Shown here piece after piece: positions 9,476-18,574 of a stretch of 64,000 nucleotides of DNA (its first letter is position 1; every line of letters begins with the position of its first letter). Position numbers and translations under genes: made by a program. Under the pieces are notes generated by a model. The model made no database searches. It was not told the origin of the DNA and saw only the letters and a list, made by a program, of their open reading frames with translations. This stretch comes from Burkholderiales bacterium (lineage in GTDB: Bacteria > Pseudomonadota > Gammaproteobacteria > Burkholderiales > Nitrosomonadaceae). Location: NCBI GenBank assembly GCA_024235795.1, contig JACKLR010000002.1:961237-1025236 (forward strand), given 5' to 3'.

Positions 9476-10063
9476 ATGCCCAAATTGAGTCAGATCATTT
9501 TATTTGCCGCAGCAGCAATTGCTGCCTTGTCGGCAGGCGTCTGGTTTCGCGCTTATTTCATGGACGGCCCTCAACCGCCGCTGCCTGAAGAAACCAGCAA
9601 ACAAGGCGCGCAAGCGATTTTAGCTGCAAATCTTCCCGATATTGAAGGTGTTTCACAACCGGTTTCCCAATGGCAGGGAAATGTGATTGTCGTAAATTTT
9701 TGGGCTACCTGGTGCACGCCGTGCCGCGAAGAAATACCGGAATTCATCGAACTGCAACGCGAATATCAAGATCAGGGTCTGACTTTTGTTGGCATTGCTA
9801 TTGACCAGGAAAACAAAGTCGTTGCTTACAGCAAGGAATTTGGCATCAATTATCCCGTGTTGGTTGGGGGATTGAGCGCGATGTCTTTGGCTGAAGCTGC
9901 GGGCAACGAGATGTCAGTACTTCCGTATACGGTGGTTTTTGACAGGCAGGGCAATATTACGGATACTTTTTTAGGCCGTGTTCATAAGAAAACAATGGAA
10001 AAAAGTATTCTTCCGCTACTAAAAGAACACGCACAGACCACGGAGCATGCAGCCGAAATATAA
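9476..10063 (+). CDS. TlpA/ResA-like membrane-anchored thioredoxin
   Basis: 195 residues: one N-terminal membrane anchor (about 7-26), then a thioredoxin fold with the active site FWATWCTPCREE (about 77-88), the GIAIDQE strand typical of TlpA/ResA, and a cis-proline region VLPYTVV. AAGGA ribosome site 8 bases before the ATG. Family role: reduces periplasmic disulfides, for example haem-binding cysteines during cytochrome c maturation, drawing electrons from DsbD, which is the gene directly before it. Confidence 0.88.
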   Translation: MPKLSQIILFAAAAIAALSAGVWFRAYFMDGPQPPLPEETSKQGAQAILAANLPDIEGVSQPVSQWQGNVIVVNFWATWCTPCREEIPEFIELQREYQDQGLTFVGIAIDQENKVVAYSKEFGINYPVLVGGLSAMSLAEAAGNEMSVLPYTVVFDRQGNITDTFLGRVHKKTMEKSILPLLKEHAQTTEHAAEI

Positions 10064-10100
10064 CACTTTTCAGTCCGTGAAATGGGTGTTTGCTTAGAAG

Positions 10101-10997
10101 CTAATTTGAATTTTCGGCGTTTTCGAGTAGTGGATACACCATTTCTTCAATGGACGGTTCAAAAGTTTCTTCATCAAAAGCTGTATCGCCGTTGGCAAAT
10201 GGCGTGTCTTGCGTTTTCAATCCCTTGAAATCAAAAAGTGACGTATCGGCCAAATGAGATAACTGGATGTTTTGCATGGCTCTGAACATGGTTTCCAGTC
10301 TTCCGGGAAAACGTTTGTCCCATTGCTGCAACATTTCCTTAATCACCTGCCGCTGAAGATTGGGTTGCGACCCGCACAAATTACACGGAATAATCGGGAA
10401 AGCAACACGTGCGGCATATGCGGCGATATCTTTTTCCTTGCAATAAGCCAGCGGACGTATGACTGTATGCCGGCCATCATCGCTGATCAACTTGGGGGGC
10501 ATGGCTTTGAGTTTTCCGCCATAAAACATGTTCAAAAAAAGGGTTTGCAAGATGTCATCCCGATGATGACCGAGCGCGATTTTGGTTGCACCCAATTCGC
10601 TGGCGACACGATACAGGACACCGCGCCGCAGTCTTGAGCAAAGACTGCAAGTGGTTTTTCCCTCTGCAATAACACGTTTCACAACGCTGTATGTATCCTG
10701 TTCGACAATTCGAAAAGGCACGCCGATTTTGCTTAAGTATTCAGGTAATACTTCTCCTGGAAAACCGGGTTGTTTTTGATCCAGGTTCACGGCAACCAGT
10801 TTAAACGGCAAAGGTGCATGTGCTTGTAAATTCATGAGAATATCCAGCAGCACATAACTGTCTTTTCCGCCGGACAAGCAAACCATGACAATGTCACCAG
10901 CTTCGATCATATTAAAATCAGCGATTGCCGTACCGACCTGTCTTCTTAAACGTTTCTGAAGTTTGTTGGCGTTATAAAGCGCTTTTTTAGGCAACAT
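10101..10997 (-). CDS. ttcA: tRNA 2-thiocytidine biosynthesis protein TtcA
   Basis: 298 residues. It thiolates cytidine 32 of certain tRNAs using ATP and a [4Fe-4S] cluster. Seen: the PP-loop CLSGGKDSYVLLDIL (about 39-53), the first CxxC in TTCSLCSRLRRG (about 115-126), the second CxxC in PCNLCGSQPNLQR, and GHHRDDILQT. All motifs are intact. The C-terminal extension after residue 250 is acidic and variable in the family. It is convergent with the thioredoxin gene and has its own upstream region. Confidence 0.94.
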   Translation of the reverse strand: MLPKKALYNANKLQKRLRRQVGTAIADFNMIEAGDIVMVCLSGGKDSYVLLDILMNLQAHAPLPFKLVAVNLDQKQPGFPGEVLPEYLSKIGVPFRIVEQDTYSVVKRVIAEGKTTCSLCSRLRRGVLYRVASELGATKIALGHHRDDILQTLFLNMFYGGKLKAMPPKLISDDGRHTVIRPLAYCKEKDIAAYAARVAFPIIPCNLCGSQPNLQRQVIKEMLQQWDKRFPGRLETMFRAMQNIQLSHLADTSLFDFKGLKTQDTPFANGDTAFDEETFEPSIEEMVYPLLENAENSN

Positions 10998-11120
10998 TTA
11001 TCGGAAATGACCCTTGGCGAGTACAGTATAATAGACAAAATAACAGGAACAATTTAGCATTGATGTATTCTAATGGTGGATGGATAAAAAAGGCTCTGAA
11101 TAATTTATGAGAAAACTGTA

Positions 11121-11588
11121 ATGATCAAATCCATATTGATTATACCATTGGTGGCGTTTGTACTGTTTTCAACCAGTCCCTTTGCAAACACGTCCCGCAT
11201 AGAGATCAATGTAAAGGACGGTATCGGCGGGCCGGGTGATTCCGCAAAAGTCACTCGAATTATCAAACTGACGCAAGTGGATAATATGTTTTTGCCCAAT
11301 GAGATAACGGTTGCTGAAGGCGAAACGATCAACTTTGTCGTAAAGAATGGTGGAGATCATCGGCATGAAATGCTCATAGGAACAAAAAAGGATCTGAAAA
11401 AAGCCGCCAAAATGAGACGCATGTTTCCTGAAAAAATTTATTCTGAACCGGGATTAATCCAGTTGGAACCTGGTGAAATGAAAGAATTGGTTTGGCATTT
11501 TGATCACGCCGGCACGATTGAATTTGCATGTCCATTACCTGGTCATTTCAAGGGTATGCGTGGAACAATTTATGTGGAGAAAAAATGA
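11121..11588 (+). CDS. Periplasmic cupredoxin-like copper-binding protein
   Basis: 155 residues with a signal peptide (1-24, ending FANT). The single cupredoxin domain has the type I site ligands: histidine in GDHRHEM, cysteine in FACPLPGHF, histidine two residues past PLPG, and methionine in KGMRG. Its arrangement C-P-L-P-G-H-x-x-G-M resembles plastocyanin-like proteins found with copper-resistance genes. It overlaps the DUF411 gene by 4 bases (ATGA), so they are translated together. Likely copper sequestration or electron transfer in the periplasm. Confidence 0.85.
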   Translation: MIKSILIIPLVAFVLFSTSPFANTSRIEINVKDGIGGPGDSAKVTRIIKLTQVDNMFLPNEITVAEGETINFVVKNGGDHRHEMLIGTKKDLKKAAKMRRMFPEKIYSEPGLIQLEPGEMKELVWHFDHAGTIEFACPLPGHFKGMRGTIYVEKK

Positions 11589-12136
11589 AAAAACAGATAT
11601 ATACTTTTTTAACCGGTTTTATTTTAACGGCCGGCTTATTTGGCATCGTTCCGAATGTAACCGCTACGACAACTGTCGAAGTATATAAAAGCCCAACATG
11701 CGGTTGCTGCGCTAAATGGGTTGATCATATGCGTGATCACGGTTTTACGGTTATTACCAAAGACGTCGGTAATAAAGAAATTCGTAAAAAAGTAGGCATG
11801 TCTGAAACACTCGGTTCTTGCCATACCGCTTTGGTTAATGGTTACGTTATGGAAGGCCATATACCGGCACCCGACATTATCCGTTTTCTCAAAGAAAAAC
11901 CGGATGCCTTGGGGCTCGCTGTACCCGATATGCCGCACGGTTCACCTGGCATGGAAGGCAGTCGCGTCGACCCCTACAATGTTTTGAAGGTCAACAATCC
12001 AGGCGATACACGCAGGGACGCCGTAATTTACAACCGCTATGACCCTTACGCAAAGAAAGCCATGCCACAGGCGCCTGTCGCAGCACCGGATAGTAACGCT
12101 GGAGGTGCTTCTTCCATTATGCGTTTGAATAATTAA
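11585..12136 (+). CDS. DUF411 metal-binding protein
   Basis: 183 residues from the ATG at 11585, which shares ATGA with the stop of the cupredoxin gene; a longer frame would start inside that gene. Signal peptide about 1-29. DUF411 core: VEVYKSPTCGCCAKWVDHM (CxCC metal site), SCHTALVNGYVMEGHIPA and a methionine- and histidine-bearing tail (MPHGSPGM). Members are found with copper-resistance genes (CopG-like) and bind copper through the cysteines. A C-terminal extension of about 50 residues past the family core is unexplained. Confidence 0.88.
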   Translation: MKKQIYTFLTGFILTAGLFGIVPNVTATTTVEVYKSPTCGCCAKWVDHMRDHGFTVITKDVGNKEIRKKVGMSETLGSCHTALVNGYVMEGHIPAPDIIRFLKEKPDALGLAVPDMPHGSPGMEGSRVDPYNVLKVNNPGDTRRDAVIYNRYDPYAKKAMPQAPVAAPDSNAGGASSIMRLNN

Positions 12137-12146
12137 TCGAATCATA

Positions 12147-12626
12147 ATGCCGCCACGTATTATATTGCTAAGAGGTTGCATCATTGCCTTCGCTATTGTT
12201 ATCACCGGTTGCGAAGAAGCCAATCAATCTGAAACCCGTTCACTTAAAGATATTCTTAACCAGAATACCGAACGGGTAGTAAGAAATTTTGATCCCGTCC
12301 AAGTCCAACGTGGAGAAATTATTTTTCAGGAAAACTGCGAAAACTGTCATGGAAAGCAGGCGGCAGGTACAACTGACTGGCGTACACCAGGTGCCGACGG
12401 CAGATTCCCACCTCCGCCGTTGAATGGAACGGCGCATGCATGGCACCATTCTACTGCGGTACTGAAAAAAACCATTCTTAAAGGCGGGCCACCAGAATTC
12501 AGCTCTATGCCAGCTTGGGAAGACAAACTGACTGAACAACAGGTGGATGATGTTGTGGTCTGGATTAAATCACTGTGGCCTGATGAAATTTATGCCACCT
12601 GGTATCAGAATTTTGAAGACAAATAA
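12147..12626 (+). CDS. Class I cytochrome c lipoprotein
   Basis: 159 residues. The N-terminus ends in the lipobox VITGC (about residue 21), so it is probably lipid-anchored. One haem site, ENCENCHGKQ (CxxCH), with a likely methionine ligand in FSSMPAWEDKL and the closing helix VDDVVVWIKSLW. It begins 10 bp after the DUF411 gene, completing a three-gene copper/electron-transfer operon. Role inferred: accepts electrons from, or partners, the cupredoxin. Confidence 0.87.
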   Translation: MPPRIILLRGCIIAFAIVITGCEEANQSETRSLKDILNQNTERVVRNFDPVQVQRGEIIFQENCENCHGKQAAGTTDWRTPGADGRFPPPPLNGTAHAWHHSTAVLKKTILKGGPPEFSSMPAWEDKLTEQQVDDVVVWIKSLWPDEIYATWYQNFEDK

Positions 12627-12749
12627 CAATTAGCAAGCTACTCCAGCATTAATGTCCTTTTCCTTCAGGGAGAAGGAATACAAAGTAATAAAAATGAGCC
12701 TTAAAACAATCTGGAAAATTCAAACCCGGGCTGCTATGTTGCATAATGC

Positions 12750-14132
12750 ATGCAAAATCCTAAATCAGCATTAGAAATTACTGGCGACAAACCTAAAGCC
12801 GTACGCGGCGCTATTTTCTTTCTTACTAATGACCCGGGTTCGGAATCTGATCCACTAAGCTGTTATCAGTTTTATGATGACGGCATCCTGGTGCTGCAAA
12901 ATGACGGCCATATTCTTGATGTTGGCAGCACCATTCAAATACGGGCAAAACACCATCTCGAATCCCATGAAATCATTGATTTCAGTGGAAAATTCATCCT
13001 GCCCGGCTTTATCGATACCCATACCCACTACGCACAATCAGAAATCATCGCCACCTACGGTGAGCAACTCGTACAATGGCTGGAACACTATGCCTACCCG
13101 GTTGAATCACAGTTCGCAGACAATGCTCACGCACAACTGGCTAGTCGTTTTTTTCTCAATGAACTGTTGCGTAACGGCACCACTACAGCACTGGTTTTTG
13201 GCACTGTACATAAGGCTTCGATAGATGCTTTATTTGCAGAAAGCGAAAAACTGAATATGCGCATTATTGGTGGCAAAGTCATGATGGACCGCAATGCACC
13301 CGTTGATTTGTTGGATACCCCCGAAACTGCTTATACCGACAGTAAAACATTGATCGAAGCCTGGCATAACAAAGGTCGAATCCAGTATGCCATAACTCCG
13401 CGCTTTGCGGTCACTTCAAGCCCAGAGCAACTCGTAGCAGCCGCAAAACTATATGAAGAATACGATGATGTTTTTCTGCAAACGCATGTAGCCGAAAACC
13501 TGAACGAAGTTGCGCTGGTAAAGCAGCTTTTCCCGAAAGCTGAAAGCTATTTACATATTTATGATAATTTTGGTCTGATCGGCCCAAGAACCGTGTATGT
13601 TCACGGCGTTCATTTGACTGACGACGAATTTGACTTGCTCGCAAGAAAAAACGCTGCTCTGTCCTTTTGTCCGACATCGAACCTGTTTCTCGGCAGCGGT
13701 TTATTCAACTTCAGAAAAGCTGAACATCATAAAATTCAACTCAGTCTCGGCACAGACATTGGTGCCGGCACCAGTTATTCCATGTTCCAGACCATGAATG
13801 AAGCCTATAAAGTCGTACAGCTACAAAAAACCTATGCTGAATCACCAGAAAATAAAATTACGTTGACGCCCTATAAGGCTTTTTATCTGGCCACACTCGG
13901 TGCTGCACGCGCGCTGAATATAGATAAAAAATTGGGTTCACTGGCGCCAGGCATGGAAGGCGACTTTATCGTTTTAAATCCTGAAGCAACACCGTTACTC
14001 CGGTTCCGTATGCAAAACGCCCGTTCACTTGCAGACCGGTTGTTTACAATTATGATGCTTGCAGATGATCGTGCGGTTTATGCTGTTTATGTGATGGGAA
14101 GACGTTGGACCGAAAAAACAACTAACGATTAA
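12750..14132 (+). CDS. guaD: Guanine deaminase
   Basis: 460 residues, an amidohydrolase that deaminates guanine to xanthine with one zinc. Seen: the first metal site in GFIDTHTHYAQSEIIATYG (HxH, about 89-91), HGVHLTDDE, the QTHVAEN histidine, and LGTDIGAGTSYSM with the catalytic aspartate. The pattern HxHY-Q-E-I-I-A-YG is specific for guanine deaminase among amidohydrolases. No ribosome site is obvious before the ATG at 12750. No other purine genes are adjacent. Confidence 0.92.
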   Translation: MQNPKSALEITGDKPKAVRGAIFFLTNDPGSESDPLSCYQFYDDGILVLQNDGHILDVGSTIQIRAKHHLESHEIIDFSGKFILPGFIDTHTHYAQSEIIATYGEQLVQWLEHYAYPVESQFADNAHAQLASRFFLNELLRNGTTTALVFGTVHKASIDALFAESEKLNMRIIGGKVMMDRNAPVDLLDTPETAYTDSKTLIEAWHNKGRIQYAITPRFAVTSSPEQLVAAAKLYEEYDDVFLQTHVAENLNEVALVKQLFPKAESYLHIYDNFGLIGPRTVYVHGVHLTDDEFDLLARKNAALSFCPTSNLFLGSGLFNFRKAEHHKIQLSLGTDIGAGTSYSMFQTMNEAYKVVQLQKTYAESPENKITLTPYKAFYLATLGAARALNIDKKLGSLAPGMEGDFIVLNPEATPLLRFRMQNARSLADRLFTIMMLADDRAVYAVYVMGRRWTEKTTND

Positions 14133-14561
14133 ATGCGAGTATTTAAAACAAATTTACTATCCGCTACCGCAGTTGTAATCGAGGCGGCAATTTTGAACAT
14201 AATGCATTGTAAATATTACTTCCCGAAATAATTGGTATCGTAAATAGGTACCGACAGTGTTTTCAGCTTCTCTTAAAAAGCCCAAGGGTTCCTGGCGTAT
14301 CTTCATGAATTAAAAATCAATTCGTCAACTTAGGCAATCATCTAAAGCTGTTTCAATTAATACCGATAATGAGCGTATACAAAAAAATACGCTTATATCA
14401 AGGTTTCTAGCGTTACCTAAGTTAAAAATTCTGATAAATGAATGCGGGAATTAATAGATTATTTCACGTTATTGCCGATAATCGCACTTTTTTGTCATGT
14501 ATTCAATATTCGTAAAAAGAGGCGAAAATTTTATTGAAACAAAGAAGAGGAGCTCTACAAA
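14133..14561. other. Non-coding stretch
   Basis: 429 bp, AT-rich, with no frame of interest. An AAGAAGAGGAG ribosome site at its right end serves the TTG start at 14562. No terminator-like hairpin or repeat stood out. Confidence 0.6.
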
Positions 14562-15299
14562 TTGTCAAATACCAAATTCAACATAACTCAATTCAATAGA
14601 TTTGAGTCAATTCTGGCAAATGTACGCAAACCCTATAGAGTAGTAAGAGAAATGTTTTTTTCAGCCATTGAAACTATGAAAGGCAGCCTTCGCTTTGGTA
14701 ACTATTGGTATTGGATAGAAGGCTCAAACCTGACAGATGATATTGATATAGACTCGATGGTTTATCCCTACCGTTACGATATTCTGATTAGAAAACAGTT
14801 CCTTGAAATGTATGGTAAAAATCGTGCCAGGTATGCAGAAAATTTTGATGCGCTGATGGAAGATGCCTGTAACAGCGACTACTATACTTGGTTTACAGTT
14901 ATCGTCGTGCCTAGGTACAATCCAGAACTCCAAAATGATCAAATAAAACTGATGGAAGCTTTTGCTGAAAGAGTCAGAGCGTCAGCAGAACTCTATGACA
15001 AAGTTAAAGCCTATGGCTTTAATAAAACCTATCCTATTAATCCATACACAGCGGAAATCATTGAACAGCCGGAGAACGGCAGTGTAATGCCGGCCAAATT
15101 TTTTATGGGCGACGGATGCCATCGTCTGGCTTGTTTAATGAGTATGGGATATAAAAAAATTCCCAAAGAATTTGTCCGGGTTAGATCATATGGTAAATAC
15201 CAGCCTTATAACAATACTTCAATACTCGCCTCTTTTATCGATGATGCCAATACCTGGCAGAAGCAGATGATCGTAAACAATGATAACAATAAAAATTGA
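14562..15299 (+). CDS. Uncharacterised protein with ParB-like DGxHR motif
   Basis: 245 residues starting at TTG, chosen because a strong AAGAGGAGC ribosome site precedes it. No signal peptide or membrane helix. Near the C-terminus, KFFMGDGCHRLACLMSMGYK resembles the GDGxHRLAAL box of ParB/sulfiredoxin-fold proteins. The rest is not recognised. It is the last intact gene before the integrase stump, so it probably belongs to the host chromosome or an older island. Confidence 0.6.
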   Translation: MSNTKFNITQFNRFESILANVRKPYRVVREMFFSAIETMKGSLRFGNYWYWIEGSNLTDDIDIDSMVYPYRYDILIRKQFLEMYGKNRARYAENFDALMEDACNSDYYTWFTVIVVPRYNPELQNDQIKLMEAFAERVRASAELYDKVKAYGFNKTYPINPYTAEIIEQPENGSVMPAKFFMGDGCHRLACLMSMGYKKIPKEFVRVRSYGKYQPYNNTSILASFIDDANTWQKQMIVNNDNNKN

Positions 15300-15411
15300 C
15301 TGATTATAAATCTTCTTACTTTTACCACAATTGATTCTAACAAACCAATATTGATGTCCGGTTCGGTCCCGGCGTTACCGGTCTTGGTTGTACTTATTCT
15401 TGTTCTGTCCT

Positions 15412-15531
15412 GAATCAACGGACGATATATACAGAGCGCAGAAGCAGCTTGGACATGCCAATGTTGCCATGACTAAGCAATATATCCGTGGTCGGAAGGA
15501 TGATGTGATTAAACCAACTCAAAAGAAATAA
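15412..15531 (+). pseudogene. C-terminal fragment of a tyrosine integrase
   Basis: The frame at 15424-15531 reads DIYRAQKQLGHANVAMTKQY followed by IRGRKDDVIKPTQKK and a stop. This is the last box of phage-type tyrosine recombinases (LGH...MT..YI/V) with the catalytic tyrosine. No catalytic-domain sequence precedes it, so only the tail survives. It does not resemble the tail of the intact integrase at 50890. It marks an old insertion site at the left edge of the mobilizable element. Confidence 0.78.
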
Positions 15532-15638
15532 TACAAAAAAGATCGAATATAACAATATATGAATAGATTTTTTACTGCCAAAACTTACAAATGCGGAGCA
15601 AAGCGTAAAGAAAAGAAACATGTAACACTCTGATTCTA

Positions 15639-15845
15639 TTGGTGGCCGGTTCGGGAGCAATCTCGAACCCTGAAAACCAGTGTTTAGCAAAAAATAACCA
15701 AAATAAAAAGCCTTCTTCTGAACTAAGCTCAGCGTTCAGCGCCGAAACATGCCGGGAGCTTTTCGAGACGCTGGCGCAATGGAACACGTATCTTGAAGAT
15801 CATGTTCCATACTTTCAAAGTCAGACACAGGAGCCGACACCATGA
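15639..15845 (+). CDS. Small protein translationally coupled to mobC
   Basis: Up to 68 residues, ending in a TGA that shares ATGA with the mobC start. The start is uncertain (TTG at 15639 or GTG at 15642; no ATG and no clear ribosome site). The C-terminal half (SAETCRELFETLAQWNTYLE) looks like a genuine helical protein, while the first 20 residues overlap a possible att-like sequence. Function unknown. Confidence 0.45.
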   Translation: MVAGSGAISNPENQCLAKNNQNKKPSSELSSAFSAETCRELFETLAQWNTYLEDHVPYFQSQTQEPTP

Positions 15846-16285
15846 GCGGCTCTACCAATACTTTATCAGTGGGCGAGGTGTTTACGGTCAGCGCTGCCCG
15901 CCCCCGCAAAAAACCGAAACGGCGTTATACGCCGCCGTTTTCTTTACGCCTTACAGCCGAGGAACGTAAACGGCTGGATGAAATGGCTGGCAATCAACCG
16001 CTCGGATCATATATTCGTAATCGCTTGTTTGGCGAAAAGGCCGAAAAACGTCGCAAGGTCAAAAAGCCTAAGTCCGATACCGCTATGCTGGCTATGGTGC
16101 TGAGCGAATTGGGTCAGTCGCGGCTGGCTTCGAATATCAACCAGCTGGCTAAAGCCGCCAATATGGGTACACTGGATATAACACCGGAAGTTGAGCAAGA
16201 GATTGAACAAGCCTGCCGGGAAATCCAAGCCATGCGGGCCTTGCTCATCGCAGCGCTTGGTGTGATGCCGGAGAATGATGAATGA
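15842..16285 (+). CDS. mobC: MobC relaxosome accessory protein
   Basis: 147 residues. A basic N-terminus leads to PPFSLRLTAEERKRLDEMAG and LGSYIRNRLFG, the ribbon-helix-helix-like region of MobC proteins, then the conserved helical C-terminal domain (LGQSRLASNINQLAKAAN). It binds oriT and helps the relaxase open it. It overlaps the relaxase gene by 4 bases (ATGA) and the preceding small frame by 4 bases, a tightly coupled mobilisation operon. Confidence 0.9.
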   Translation: MSGSTNTLSVGEVFTVSAARPRKKPKRRYTPPFSLRLTAEERKRLDEMAGNQPLGSYIRNRLFGEKAEKRRKVKKPKSDTAMLAMVLSELGQSRLASNINQLAKAANMGTLDITPEVEQEIEQACREIQAMRALLIAALGVMPENDE

Positions 16286-17580
16286 TTCTTGTCGGCAACC
16301 AGCGCGGCGGGGCCAAGAATTTGGCCTTGCACCTGCTCAAAGAAGAAAACGAGCATGTGGAAGTCCATGAAGTGCGCGGCTTCGCTTCGCATAACCTCAT
16401 GGCCGCGCTGAATGAAGCCTATGCGATCAGCAAAGCCACGCGCTGCAAACAGTTTTTGTTTTCGCTCAGTTTAAATCCGCCCCAAAATGAGAATGTTTCG
16501 ACAGAAACGTTTGAAAAAGCCGTAGAGCAAGCCGAAGAAAGACTTGGCTTAAGCGGTCAGCCCCGCGCCATTGTGTTTCATGAAAAAAACGGGCGCAGGC
16601 ATTGTCATGCCGTGTGGTCGCGGATCAAGGTTGATGAAATGAAAGCGGTGCAGCTTTCCTTCACCAAACGCAAATTAACAGAATTATCGCGTGAATTGTA
16701 TCTGGAACATGGCTGGACAATGCCTGACGGGTTAAAGCAATCCCATGCCCGTGATCCACGCAATTTTACACTAGCGCAGTGGCAACAGGCCAAGCGGATC
16801 GGCAAAGACCCAAAACAAATCAAGGCCGTGATTCAGGAAAGCTGGTCGGTCAGCGATACGCAAGGCGCTTTTGCCAATGCGCTGAAAGAACACGGCTATG
16901 TCCTCGCCCGAGGTGATCGGCGCGGCTTTGTCGCGGTGGATCACCGGGGTGAAGTATTTGCTGTATCTAAATGGGCCGGAATCAAGACCAAAGAAGTCCG
17001 CTCCCGTTTGAACGATGAACAAAGCCTGCCGTCGGTCGATGAAGCCAGAATTCAGATTGCCAAGGATATGACCGTGCGGCTGGATACGCTGTTCCAAGAA
17101 CAGGCAAACGCATTTGAAAGCCGCATGGTACAGTTGGAAGAGCAGCGACAAACCCTTATGCGCCAGCATAAAGCCGAGCGACAACAATTACGTGATGCGC
17201 AAAATACAATTTGGCAACACAAACAGCAGGAATGGCGCAATAATCTTAACAAAGGCTTTCGCGGTCTGTTTGAGCGCATTACTGGAAAGCGCCGTAAAAT
17301 AGAAGAACGCAACGAACAAGACGCATGGCAGGTGAAATTAGACCAGCAACAGCAGCGTGATACGCTGATTTTTAATCAGCTCGAAATCCGCCGTTCCTTG
17401 CAATCGCGTATCACGCGACTGCAAGCGCTGAAATCTTACCGGCTGGATGAGCTGGAACACGATAAGTCACAGTATCAAGCCATGCGTGAACAACGCATTG
17501 AACAGTTAGAGGCACAGCGCCGGGAACAAAGCCGCAGCCGCCCGCAGCCTCGTCAGCGCGGCCCGGACTGGTTGCCCTGA
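16282..17580 (+). CDS. mobA: Relaxase/mobilisation nuclease (MobA/VirD2-like)
   Basis: 432 residues. The N-terminal relaxase domain has the metal-binding histidine triad in FHEKNGRRHCHAVWSRI (about residues 97-113). The expected tyrosine nucleophile is not obvious near the N-terminus, so its identity is open. Residues about 250-432 form a long coiled coil rich in Gln, Arg and Glu. The protein nicks oriT and pilots the strand to the coupling protein at 45754. The preceding mobC overlap supports co-expression. The oriT itself is not recognised, but is expected just upstream of mobC. Confidence 0.9.
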   Translation: MILVGNQRGGAKNLALHLLKEENEHVEVHEVRGFASHNLMAALNEAYAISKATRCKQFLFSLSLNPPQNENVSTETFEKAVEQAEERLGLSGQPRAIVFHEKNGRRHCHAVWSRIKVDEMKAVQLSFTKRKLTELSRELYLEHGWTMPDGLKQSHARDPRNFTLAQWQQAKRIGKDPKQIKAVIQESWSVSDTQGAFANALKEHGYVLARGDRRGFVAVDHRGEVFAVSKWAGIKTKEVRSRLNDEQSLPSVDEARIQIAKDMTVRLDTLFQEQANAFESRMVQLEEQRQTLMRQHKAERQQLRDAQNTIWQHKQQEWRNNLNKGFRGLFERITGKRRKIEERNEQDAWQVKLDQQQQRDTLIFNQLEIRRSLQSRITRLQALKSYRLDELEHDKSQYQAMREQRIEQLEAQRREQSRSRPQPRQRGPDWLP

Positions 17581-17720
17581 AGAGCGCACTTTAAACAGTG
17601 CCGGTTTTAAAACGGCATGTTCCACCCCGCCGACGAAAGCGCGAGATTTCGGCGGCGCGATTTTTTAGCCCCTCAAACAAAAAGGCGCTGCCAGCCTAAG
17701 CCAACAGCACCTGTATTACC

Positions 17721-18236
17721 TTAGTGGTTCCAGAAAATGTGTACTTCCTCAAATCCTGTTTGTATGGTGAAGATATCACCATTCAATTCCATATCACGCC
17801 CCATTCTTTCATAGTCGATATAGTAAGAAAGGTTTTCAGGAATCTGCGTGGTTTCTTCTGTGAGTTCCTGCACATAATCAGCCAGTGATTTATAACAGCC
17901 GCAATAATTTTCCTCTGCTGCCGTTCTGGATTCCTCCAGATCGCCGCCGAAATTATTCAGCAACTCCCCACCAAAATCCGGGTATTCCTCGATAAAACAA
18001 GCTATTTCATGCGCTGTTTTAAGCCCTTCATATTCACTTAAAGAGTAACCTTCAAAGCCTTCATAATCATGAATAGCGTATTCTTCCGCGAAACCTTCCG
18101 GGCTTTCAGCCAGCATTTGATTAACCTGTTCTTGGATATCGTCCAGATCATCAGTAGCGTTGATCCAAACGCCGTGAAGTTTGCCGTTATTGTAAGCCGC
18201 CAAATCTGCTACATAGATTCTGATATCGTTGTTCAT
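17721..18236 (-). CDS. ardA: ArdA antirestriction protein
   Basis: 171 residues, strongly acidic, the usual ArdA size (about 165-180). It mimics bent B-DNA and blocks type I restriction enzymes when mobile DNA enters a new host. Seen: IRIYVADLAAYNNGKLHGVW at the N-terminus, HDYEGFEGYSLSEYEGL in the middle and YIDYERMGRDMELNGDIF near the C-terminus, all ArdA hallmarks. It lies beside the relaxase, as expected for a leading-region gene, and on the same element as a type I restriction system. Confidence 0.93.
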   Translation of the reverse strand: MNNDIRIYVADLAAYNNGKLHGVWINATDDLDDIQEQVNQMLAESPEGFAEEYAIHDYEGFEGYSLSEYEGLKTAHEIACFIEEYPDFGGELLNNFGGDLEESRTAAEENYCGCYKSLADYVQELTEETTQIPENLSYYIDYERMGRDMELNGDIFTIQTGFEEVHIFWNH

Positions 18237-18566
18237 CGCTGTATCTCCTTAAAGTATGAGTTTGAAGGCGAAGGCTTTTGCCTCGCGCTTGAAACTCATG
18301 GAAGACGACAGACTTGGGCGGGGGTGAGGATGTCCAGAAAAATTGCGGAGGGTCTGTTTGGCAGCAGGCCAAACGGAAACCGTCATTTTTCTTGACATTC
18401 GAGGGGGAAGGCCCCTTAAGGCGGGTGTTATTACAAGCGCACTTTCTGGTACAACAAATTTTTTCTTCAGTAATAGCGTGAAACTTGGCGGTCTTTGCTG
18501 ACCTGTTGCTTGATTCACTTTCGTGCATTACCAGATATATTATGAAGATTTATTTTTTAAGAATGG
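18237..18566. other. Intergenic stretch carrying the detached 3' end of the 19624-20493 gene
   Basis: About 330 bp between ardA and the IS1595-family insertion. The last 27 bp (18540-18566, minus strand) read PFLKNKSS then stop, which are the original final codons of the interrupted gene on the other side of the IS. The rest shows no gene. Confidence 0.7.
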
Positions 18567-18574
18567 TAAAATAA
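18567..18574. repeat. 8-bp target-site duplication, left copy (taaaataa)
   Basis: Identical to 19624-19631 and directly abutting the inverted repeat of the IS1595-family element. Confidence 0.93.

Noticed and set aside
15640..15690. Minus-strand tRNA 3' end (GGCCACCA with GGTTCGA)
   Set aside because: The T-stem does not pair and no cloverleaf can be built; kept only as a possible att-like sequence.
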